From assembly GCF_023715535.1 (NCBI RefSeq), contig NZ_JAMBOI010000001.1, positions 496,001-560,000 of the forward strand: DNA of 64,000 nucleotides, in the 5' to 3' direction. The position numbers and the translations under genes were made by a program. Source of the stretch: Sporosarcina luteola. GTDB taxonomy: Bacteria > Bacillota > Bacilli > Bacillales_A > Planococcaceae. Positions 41,963 to 48,887 of this stretch are shown one piece after another; within the stretch, counting starts at the first letter, position 1; every line of letters begins with the position of its first letter. Under the pieces are notes generated by a model that was not told the origin of the DNA, ran no database searches, and worked only from the letters and a program-made list of their open reading frames with translations.

Positions 41963-43612
41963 ATGAAATCGGCAAACCAAGCAAATAGAACCGAGCTGCC
42001 ACTAGTCATGGACAGTCTTGTAGAGTTCTTAATGGTGACCCGTACGGATGGTGAAGGCTTGATTACTTATACGAATCATAACTTCCTAGCTTCAAGCAAT
42101 TGGACACCAAAACGAATTCTCGGAAAATCCTTTTGGCAAATGTTTTCCGAGGATGAACATAGCCAAGCGCAGGCCCATGCGATATGGAACCGGGTGACGA
42201 ACGGGAAATCCTGGTTCGGGAGGGTCGAAAAATTGACGCGGCACGGCGAGCCCTATTACGTCCAAATGATGGCAATTCCCATACTTGACGGGGACGGAAA
42301 ACTCACGTACTGCACGTTTCTAGAACTTGATATCACTGAAGAAGTAGAGCTGAAGGAGAAACTCCAGCAAATCGCCTTTATCGATTTTGAAACAGGATTG
42401 ATGAGCCGGCATAAATTGGAGACGATGGTCAATGAATATATTGATGAGGACCGGCACTTTTCGTTCGTCTACATAGCAATCGATCACTATTATACACTGA
42501 AAGATCTTCAGTCGTATGATTCGGAATCGGTTTTAATCCAACAATTCACGAACCGGCTGAAACGGTTTTTCCAAGGAGATCCGATTGCAAGGGTCGGCGT
42601 AAGCCAATTTGTCGTTTTAACGTCCTTCGGGGATTGGTTCGTCCAAGGATTCTTGGAGTTTTTGAAAGAGCAGCCGATCTATGTTGAAAACCACTCATTG
42701 CCGTTATCGGTAAGTGGCGGCATCGTGCGCTTCCCCGATGACCAGTCCTCATATTCACATCTGTACAAAGCAGCATTGGCAGCGACAAAAACGATTACCG
42801 AGCAAGGCGGCGGACGGATTTCCTCCTTATCCGCGGAGTCCCATAAAGTGTTGAACCGCCGTTCCCTAATCGACAAGAAGATGCTGACGGCGCTTGACCA
42901 TAACAATTTTCAGGTAGTCTATCAGCCGCAATTGGATATTGCGACGGGCAACGTTCTCGTGTATGAAGCGCTTGTCCGATGGGAGGACGAAGAAATCGGG
43001 CATATCCAACCGGATGAACTGATTCCGATTGCGGAAGAGAACGGCTTGATCCACGCGATTGGGGCATATGTCCTCGAGGAGGCGGCCACACTTGCGGTGA
43101 AACTGATGGCCGATAAGCCGGATGTCCGAATTTCAGTCAATTCATCCGTGCGGGAATTCGGCGACTCTTCACAAATGAAGGAAAAGCTTACAGGCATTCT
43201 GGAGAAGACGAAGTGTCCGGCGGATAAGCTTGAGCTCGAAATCACGGAGAAATTTGCTTTCCAAGCTGAACAGGAACATGCGATTATCCAGCAAATGAAA
43301 GCGTTTGAAGAGACGGGCATCCGTTTCATCCTGGATGATTTCGGAACGGGATATGCCTCTTTCCGGTATATGCAACAGTTGCCGATTTCCAAAGTTAAAA
43401 TCGATAAAGTGTTCATCAATTCCCTGCTGACGATGCCTAAAACACGGCAGCTCGTCGAAGGCATGATCCTATTCAGCAAATCGATGGGTCTCTATGTCGT
43501 TGCAGAAGGCGTTGAAACGGAAGAGCAGTTCGAAGCATTGAAGGAAATGGGCGTCGATGCTGTTCAGGGTTATTATATCGGAGGTCCTGTAAAAGGGGCT
43601 GATATTTCATAA
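41963..43612 (+). CDS. PAS-(degenerate GGDEF)-EAL cyclic di-GMP phosphodiesterase
   Basis: The 549-residue cytoplasmic protein has three parts in order. First is a PAS domain (about 15-125, ending in the usual ITEEVELKEKLQ). Second is a GGDEF-like domain whose active loop is GVSQF at 212-216 and thus inactive. Third is an EAL domain with EALVRW (Glu335), NSS, ELEITEK, LDDFGTGYAS, KIDKVFI, EGVETEEQ and QGYYIGGP, all catalytic and metal residues in place. It should hydrolyse c-di-GMP to pGpG under control of a signal or cofactor bound by PAS. AAAGGGGAC precedes ATG 41963. It ends at a terminator directly followed by array F. Confidence 0.9.
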   Translation: MKSANQANRTELPLVMDSLVEFLMVTRTDGEGLITYTNHNFLASSNWTPKRILGKSFWQMFSEDEHSQAQAHAIWNRVTNGKSWFGRVEKLTRHGEPYYVQMMAIPILDGDGKLTYCTFLELDITEEVELKEKLQQIAFIDFETGLMSRHKLETMVNEYIDEDRHFSFVYIAIDHYYTLKDLQSYDSESVLIQQFTNRLKRFFQGDPIARVGVSQFVVLTSFGDWFVQGFLEFLKEQPIYVENHSLPLSVSGGIVRFPDDQSSYSHLYKAALAATKTITEQGGGRISSLSAESHKVLNRRSLIDKKMLTALDHNNFQVVYQPQLDIATGNVLVYEALVRWEDEEIGHIQPDELIPIAEENGLIHAIGAYVLEEAATLAVKLMADKPDVRISVNSSVREFGDSSQMKEKLTGILEKTKCPADKLELEITEKFAFQAEQEHAIIQQMKAFEETGIRFILDDFGTGYASFRYMQQLPISKVKIDKVFINSLLTMPKTRQLVEGMILFSKSMGLYVVAEGVETEEQFEALKEMGVDAVQGYYIGGPVKGADIS

Positions 43613-43613
43613 G

Positions 43614-43646
43614 GAACGGAGCCGCTAAAGCGCGCTCCGTTTTTTT
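43614..43646 (+). terminator. Terminator of the EAL gene
   Basis: AACGGAGC pairs with GCTCCGTT around a GC-rich inner loop, followed by TTTTTTT. Confidence 0.9.
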
Positions 43647-43670
43647 ATGGAATGAAAAGTGCGCCAAAAA

Positions 43671-43798
43671 CGCATAAATCGGTTGAAACGCGCATAAATC
43701 GTTGCAGATACGCATAAACCGCTTCAATTACGCATAAAGTCCGCCAATTACGCATAAATCACCACAAACGCGCATAAAACCCGCTAGAACGCATAAAA
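43671..43798 (+). repeat. Phased array F: seven CGCATAAA cores at 20 bp
   Basis: Cores begin at 43671, 43691, 43711, 43731, 43751, 43771 and 43790; five steps of 20 and a last step of 19. The core is the same word as in array A, in the same orientation, with unrelated spacers apart from a TTCAATTA/CCAATTA echo. It lies between the terminators of two convergent genes, so it should be outside both transcripts. The last unit supplies the T-rich tail of the minus-strand terminator. Confidence 0.9.
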
Positions 43799-43831
43799 GC
43801 AGAGGACGCCATACGCACGCCCTCTGCTTCC
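43793..43831 (-). terminator. Terminator of the beta-propeller gene
   Basis: On the minus strand GCAGAGG pairs with CCTCTGC; the T tract TTTTATG comes from the last repeat of array F. Confidence 0.75.
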
Positions 43832-43834
43832 CTA

Positions 43835-45739
43835 TCATTTCATCTGTAACTTGCTAATTTCCTTAAAGGAATCGAGCGAATAACTTTTGACTTCGTCCAT
43901 GGATAATGTAAACAAGCTTTCACCGCTATACACCAACCGTTGGACCTGTGTTTCCCACTCTTCGTATTGCTGGCCGGATGCTTTCTTTTGCACCAAATCG
44001 CCCTTCAACAAGATGCCGCGGTCAGGTGTGATTTCATATACTAACGCTCCAGCACCTGTAAAGTCGACCTCGAACTCCTTCGCCCCTTCTTCATAGATGC
44101 TGACCGGGAAGCCGAACAGATTTCTGTTTTTATGCTGGAACAGCGCTTTATGGTCGTATTGAAGTGGTGAGTATGTGCCCCTGCCTCCAATGATTTCTGT
44201 ATATTTCTCTTTCGGATTATGAAATTCAGTTACGTCGAACAAAGAGATCTTCATCCCTTTCGTCAAGATCAACGGCTCGCCTCCCGACGGATTTTTCTGC
44301 GCGACTGTGTCATATCCGAAACCAATCAGGTGATTTTCATCCAATGGGTGCAAATAATTTGAGAACCCCGGTATTTTCAACTCGCCCAACACTTTCGGCT
44401 TGGCTGGATCCGCAACATCGATGACGAAAAGAGGGTCAGTTTCCCTGAACGTCACCATATACGCCTTATCCCCCATGAACCGCGCGGAATAGATGCGCTC
44501 CCCTTTTGCAAGGCCTTTCACCGAGCCGGTCATCTCCATCTTTTCATTCAAAATATACAGGTGGTTTTTTGACGGGTTTTTATCGTCCCACATATTCCCC
44601 TCCGTCATGACAACACGGAAATTTCCTTTGTATTCATCCATCGAGAATTGGTTCAGTATCGTTCCGCTCAACTCCGCAGATTGATAAAACTCAACATCCG
44701 TCCCGTCCAGCTTGAATTTGAAGATCCCGGTATCCGCTGTGCCCGGATTCCAGATCATGATTTCAGCCCCACGGGAATTTGTGCTCGTTTCATATTTCAA
44801 TGCCGTTAAGTAAAGATGGTCTTTCGTCATGTACATCTGGTCGCTGCTTCCGAGAAACCCTTTCGTCTTCAGCTCGGCCGTTTTTGGTGTCGTCAAGTCG
44901 ATTGCGGCAATGACGGAATAGGAAGGATCCACCGCTCCAGGCAAAATGGAGATATCCTTGAATTCCATGAATTTCTTTTCTTTTTCATTCGAATCAAAGA
45001 TGCGCGGACGCAGTGCATCGCCTTCGATTTTATTCATCGCCCAAAGGTTCGGGAACACATTTGTCACGAGATAAAGCATGCCGTCCGTCTTCCGGGCACT
45101 TTTCAAATAGCCTTCCACTCCGATTTCACGAATGAACGCTGGCTTCTCCGGCTTCTCAATATTGTATAGACGGACAGTCGTCAAGCTGTTCATCGGCATC
45201 ATTTTATCCATCGCATTTGATTTAACCGTTTTATCCGGATAGCGTTGCATTTTATCCCCGAGCACAATGAGCAAGTCGTCATGTAAAAATAGCTGTGACG
45301 GGTAATAGTCGTCATCCGGTTTAATTTCAGCAGCGATTTTCATCTTTTGAGGGTTTCGGATATCGATGATTTTCACGGACGTGCCCGCAAAAATGGAATA
45401 GACATATTCGCCGTCCGTTTTCACCATATCCGATTCATCAACGCCTTCAACTTGAATATTCGTCGATGAATGATCACCTCCGCCTACCGCATTCGCTGAC
45501 TCCGCACTATCCATGGAGGCTTTACTCGAAGACTCTTCAACTGCATCAAACCTTACCGCGACGGACTGCATATCTTTTGCTCTTTTGAAATATGCTTTCA
45601 AATCTTCCTCAGAGCTGATCGAATCGATAGAACCATAGGCGGAAACATCCGCCTTCTTCGTGAACATCGCAATGCCCGCAACGACCATAAATAAAATCAT
45701 CGACATGATCAACCATATTGTCGGTTTCCTCAATTTCAT
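43835..45739 (-). CDS. Membrane-anchored beta-propeller domain protein
   Basis: This 634-residue protein has a basic start and one membrane anchor (about 8-27), so the rest is probably outside the cell. A low-complexity Ser/Ala/Glu linker (about 60-90) is followed by a beta-propeller domain. It opens with TNIQVEGVDESDMVKTDGEYVYSI (about 92-115), a diagnostic run, and has recurrent DxxxPxKPK-type blade motifs (DVADPAKPKVLGELKIPGF, about 460-478). Family members are secreted proteins of unknown function. ATG 45739 follows AAGGAAAGG; GTG 45742 directly precedes it. It is a single gene. Confidence 0.83.
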   Translation of the reverse strand: MKLRKPTIWLIMSMILFMVVAGIAMFTKKADVSAYGSIDSISSEEDLKAYFKRAKDMQSVAVRFDAVEESSSKASMDSAESANAVGGGDHSSTNIQVEGVDESDMVKTDGEYVYSIFAGTSVKIIDIRNPQKMKIAAEIKPDDDYYPSQLFLHDDLLIVLGDKMQRYPDKTVKSNAMDKMMPMNSLTTVRLYNIEKPEKPAFIREIGVEGYLKSARKTDGMLYLVTNVFPNLWAMNKIEGDALRPRIFDSNEKEKKFMEFKDISILPGAVDPSYSVIAAIDLTTPKTAELKTKGFLGSSDQMYMTKDHLYLTALKYETSTNSRGAEIMIWNPGTADTGIFKFKLDGTDVEFYQSAELSGTILNQFSMDEYKGNFRVVMTEGNMWDDKNPSKNHLYILNEKMEMTGSVKGLAKGERIYSARFMGDKAYMVTFRETDPLFVIDVADPAKPKVLGELKIPGFSNYLHPLDENHLIGFGYDTVAQKNPSGGEPLILTKGMKISLFDVTEFHNPKEKYTEIIGGRGTYSPLQYDHKALFQHKNRNLFGFPVSIYEEGAKEFEVDFTGAGALVYEITPDRGILLKGDLVQKKASGQQYEEWETQVQRLVYSGESLFTLSMDEVKSYSLDSFKEISKLQMK

Positions 45740-45880
45740 CACCTTTCCTTGTCTGCTTCTTTACTTAGTAGACTTGTTGGAAAGATTTACGTTTCACATT
45801 TCGGAAAAAACATTTTTGCGGATCATTTTGAATATGGTAGTCTTATAGAGTGGGTAAAATAACATAGGGGGTATAGGGGA

Positions 45881-47194
45881 ATGAAAACACTTACAAGATG
45901 GTCGAATAGGATTATGGAAAGATACTTGCCTGATCCATACATATTCGTTGCCATTCTGACACTGCTTGTCTTTTTGCTCGGTGTCGGACTGACGGATTCG
46001 GGTCCGCTCGAAATGACTGGCCACTGGGGGAATGGTTTCTGGGGGCTTCTCGCATTTACAATGCAGATGGTTATCGTATTAGTTGCGGGACATGTATTGG
46101 CAAGCAGTCCTTTTTTCAAGAAGATATTGAGTTCATTGGCAGGATTGGCGAAGTCGCCAGGTACAGCGATTCTGCTTGTGACCGTTGTATCGCTCATCGC
46201 TTGTTGGATCAACTGGGGATTCGGTCTCGTCATCGGGGCATTGTTCGCTAAGGAAATCGCCAAAAAAGTGACGACTGTCGACTACCGTCTGTTAATTGCA
46301 AGCGCTTACTCAGGTTTCATCATCTGGCATGGAGGGCTTGGCGGATCGATTCCATTGTCCATCGCAACCGAGGGTCATCCATATGCCAATATGATGGGTG
46401 TCGTTCCAACATCCGAAACGATTTTTTCAACGTATAATCTATTTATTATCGCAGTTCTATTCATAACTTTACCGTTGTTGAACCGTTTCATGATGCCAAA
46501 ACCGGAAGATACGGTCAGCGTCGATCCGAAATTGTTGGAAGAGGAAATTGAAGTGGTGGAAGCAGAGGAAAAAACGCCTGCTTCACGGCTTGAAAACAGC
46601 GTGATCCTTTCCATGCTGATCGGCGCATTGGGTGTCGTGTATCTTGTACAGCACTTTGTCGCGAAAGGGTTCGACTTGAACCTGAATATCGTCAACCTGA
46701 TTTTCTTCATTCTCGGCATCATTTTCCACGGCACGCCAAAGCGTTTTCTTGCAGCAGTTGCGAATGCAGTCAAGACATCAGGCGGAATCATCATCCAGTT
46801 CCCGTTCTACGCAGGGATCATGGGCATGATGGTGGACTCAGAACTAGCGAAAGTCATGTCGCAATGGTTTGTCAGCATCTCAACCGAAGCGACCTTCCCG
46901 CTCTTCACATTTTATGCGGCGGGACTCGTTAACTTCTTCGTACCGTCAGGCGGAGGGCAATGGGCTGTACAAGCGCCGGTCATGCTTGATGCGGCTCAAA
47001 CGCTTGGCGTCAGCTACTCGAAGACTGCGATGGCCATCGCATGGGGCGACGCATGGACGAATATGATCCAGCCGTTCTGGGCATTGCCTGCACTTGCGAT
47101 TGCAGGCTTGCGCGCAAAGGACATTATGGGCTATTGCGTATTCGTCTTGTTGTTGAGTGGTATTGTCGTGAGTATTGGGCTTTATTTCTTTTAA
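45881..47194 (+). CDS. Short-chain fatty acid transporter, AtoE family
   Basis: This 437-residue integral membrane protein has ten or more helices. It matches AtoE-type transporters in length and in motifs such as RYLPDPYIFVAILTLLVF (about 14-31), CWINWGFGLVIGALFAKEIAKKV (about 107-129), GYSGFIIWHGGLGGSIPLSIAT-like sequence (about 143-166) and FVPSGGGQWAVQAPVM (about 355-370). These carry acetoacetate, butyrate and other short-chain acids into the cell. GGGGGTATAGGGGA precedes ATG 45881. No thiolase or CoA-transferase genes are adjacent, so the pathway it feeds is not visible. It ends at its own terminator, followed by array G. Confidence 0.87.
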   Translation: MKTLTRWSNRIMERYLPDPYIFVAILTLLVFLLGVGLTDSGPLEMTGHWGNGFWGLLAFTMQMVIVLVAGHVLASSPFFKKILSSLAGLAKSPGTAILLVTVVSLIACWINWGFGLVIGALFAKEIAKKVTTVDYRLLIASAYSGFIIWHGGLGGSIPLSIATEGHPYANMMGVVPTSETIFSTYNLFIIAVLFITLPLLNRFMMPKPEDTVSVDPKLLEEEIEVVEAEEKTPASRLENSVILSMLIGALGVVYLVQHFVAKGFDLNLNIVNLIFFILGIIFHGTPKRFLAAVANAVKTSGGIIIQFPFYAGIMGMMVDSELAKVMSQWFVSISTEATFPLFTFYAAGLVNFFVPSGGGQWAVQAPVMLDAAQTLGVSYSKTAMAIAWGDAWTNMIQPFWALPALAIAGLRAKDIMGYCVFVLLLSGIVVSIGLYFF

Positions 47195-47205
47195 GTAAAC
47201 ATGCA

Positions 47206-47243
47206 GCATCCGGAGGGCCTATACGGCGGCTTCGGATGTTTTT
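47206..47243 (+). terminator. Terminator of the AtoE gene
   Basis: CATCCG-AGG type stem: GCATCCGGAG pairs with CTTCGGATGT around a GC-rich loop, followed by TTTTTC. Confidence 0.8.
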
Positions 47244-47285
47244 CATTTTGAATAAATACCGTTGTTTCACTCCAACTTACCATGG

Positions 47286-47440
47286 AGTTCTCGTTCTCAC
47301 ATGAAAAGTTCTCGTTTATGCGACAAGAGTTCTCGTCCTACCTCGGAAAGTTCTCATGAACGCGACAGGAGTTCTCGTTCTCCCATGAAAAGTTCTCGTT
47401 AACACGACAAAAGTTCTCGTTCTCATACGAAAAGTTCTCG
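47286..47440 (+). repeat. Phased array G: eight AGTTCTCG cores at exactly 21 bp
   Basis: Cores begin at 47286, 47307, 47328, 47349, 47370, 47391, 47412 and 47433, every step 21 bp. One core is AGTTCTCA (47349). Spacers alternate loosely between TTCTCACATGAAA-like and TTTATGCGACAAG-like forms, giving a 42-bp super-period. The array lies between the AtoE terminator and the SigB-like promoter of the SDR gene, occupying about half of the 386-bp gap. Confidence 0.92.
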
Positions 47441-47517
47441 AATGCCGGGAGATTAGCCTCTCCCCGCATTTTTCTACAGGTTTCATTCCAGATAAAAACC
47501 GATTTCTCCCCCGCCAC

Positions 47518-47542
47518 GTTTATCAGTCTCCACACAGGGAAT
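47518..47542 (+). promoter_or_regulatory. Candidate SigB-type stress promoter of the SDR gene
   Basis: GTTTAT, 13 bases, GGGAAT matches the general-stress sigma-B consensus (GTTTAA-N12-14-GGGWAT) with one mismatch. It lies 38 bp before ATG 47581. Relatives such as YhdF are known SigB targets. Confidence 0.65.
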
Positions 47543-47580
47543 ATCTCAAATAGATGATTTTTCTAAGGAGGAATACATGA

Positions 47581-48462
47581 ATGCCTGAAGACAAATACGA
47601 AAAAAAAGATGAGCAAGTGACACCTCAAACACAAAATCAGCAGCCTGGAATCGAAGCGGAGATGGACCCGCTTCCTATCTATGACGATGAGAATTATAAA
47701 GGCTCGGGCAAGTTGAAAGGTAAAAACGCTCTAATCACCGGAGGAGACAGCGGAATTGGGCGGGCCGTCGCAGTCGCATTTGCGAAGGAAGGAGCGAATG
47801 TCGCGATCGCCTATTTGGACGAGACCGAGGACGTTGATGCGAATAAAACCGTCGAGCTCATTGAACAATATGGCGGTAAAGCGAAGAAAATTCGTGTCGA
47901 TATTAGTGAAGAAGAAAATTGCGAGCAGCTAGTCAACGATGTCATCAAGGAATTCGGCAGCTTGAATATTCTCGTCAACAATGCTGGAAAACAGTTTCCG
48001 CAGGACGATATCTCCCAAATTTCTGGCGACCAGCTTCGTGAAACGTTCGACACCAATTTCTTCGGACTGTTTTATTTATCAAAAGCGGCGCTGGCCCATA
48101 TGAAGGAAGGCGATTGCATCATCAACACCTCTTCCGTAACGGCTTATAACGGTTCGCCGGGATTAATCGATTATTCTGCAACGAAAGGCGCCATCACATC
48201 ATTCACACGCTCCCTCGCCTTGAATTTGGCTACAAAAGGAATCCGCGTCAATGCCGTGGCGCCTGGCCCGATCTGGACGCCATTGATTCCTGCAACATTC
48301 GATGCGCAGAAAGTCGAGCAGCACGGAGCGGACACACCTTTGAAACGCCGCGGACAGCCGGCTGAAAATGCACCGGCCTATGTTTTCCTCGCTTCCAACG
48401 ATTCCAGCTATATGACGGGGCAGACAATCCATGTCGATGGCGGCGATTATGTAGGTTCATGA
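47581..48462 (+). CDS. YhdF/YdaD-like short-chain dehydrogenase (general stress)
   Basis: This 293-residue NAD(P)-dependent oxidoreductase has the polar N-terminal extension typical of this clade (KYEKKDEQVTPQTQNQQPGIEAEMDPLP, about 4-31). The Rossmann motif TGGDSGIGRAVA is at about 52-63, NNAG at about 132-135, catalytic Ser about 180 (NTSSVTAYNG), and YSATKGA, with Tyr and Lys, about 193-199. The clade contains stress-induced enzymes of uncertain substrate, sometimes labelled glucose 1-dehydrogenase-like. AAGGAGG precedes ATG 47581. The sigma-B-like promoter upstream supports stress control. There is no terminator before array H. Confidence 0.87.
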   Translation: MPEDKYEKKDEQVTPQTQNQQPGIEAEMDPLPIYDDENYKGSGKLKGKNALITGGDSGIGRAVAVAFAKEGANVAIAYLDETEDVDANKTVELIEQYGGKAKKIRVDISEEENCEQLVNDVIKEFGSLNILVNNAGKQFPQDDISQISGDQLRETFDTNFFGLFYLSKAALAHMKEGDCIINTSSVTAYNGSPGLIDYSATKGAITSFTRSLALNLATKGIRVNAVAPGPIWTPLIPATFDAQKVEQHGADTPLKRRGQPAENAPAYVFLASNDSSYMTGQTIHVDGGDYVGS

Positions 48463-48478
48463 CTTCGGATTCGATTTC

Positions 48479-48833
48479 TTGAGCGCGGGACGAGGTTTGT
48501 TGAGCGCGGGATGATGTTCCTTGAGCGCCGGATGCGATTCTTGAGCGCGAAATGAGATTCTTGAGCGCCGGATGAGATTCTTGAGCGCGAAACGAGATTC
48601 TTGAGCGCGGAATGAGATTCTTGAGCGCGGAATGCGAGTCTTGAGCGCGGAATGCGAGTCTTGAGCGCGGAATGAGATTCTTGAGCGCCGGATGAGATTC
48701 TTGAGCGCGGAATGAGATTCTTGAGCGCGGAATGAGATTCTTGAGCGCGAAACGAGATTCTTGGGCGCGGAACTTGATTCTTGAGCGCAGAATCACGTTC
48801 CTTGAGCGGTCCACGATTCATTGGCGCGCTCAA
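48479..48833 (+). repeat. Phased array H: 17 TTGAGCGCG-type cores, mostly 20 bp
   Basis: Cores begin at 48479, 48500, 48521, 48541, 48561, 48581, 48601, 48621, 48641, 48661, 48681, 48701, 48721, 48741, 48761, 48781 and 48802. The first two and the last steps are 21 bp; all others are exactly 20. The spacer consensus is roughly GAATGAGATTC, with TTGAGCGCCG variants. At the right end GCGCTCAA (48826-48833) is the core in reverse orientation. It fills the convergent gap between the SDR gene and the YhgE terminator. Confidence 0.95.
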
Positions 48834-48849
48834 AGTCCTAACCCATATA

Positions 48850-48887
48850 AAAAAGCGATTTGCGGGTCTTCCGCAAATCGCTTTTTC
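48850..48887. terminator. Bidirectional terminator after array H
   Basis: AAAAAGCGATTTGCGG pairs perfectly with CCGCAAATCGCTTTTT around GTCTT. Confidence 0.9.

Noticed and set aside
48248..48833. Open frames across array H (RAQESHSALKNLIPRSR-like protein)
   Set aside because: Same artefact as in array D; the frames overlap the SDR gene on the other strand.
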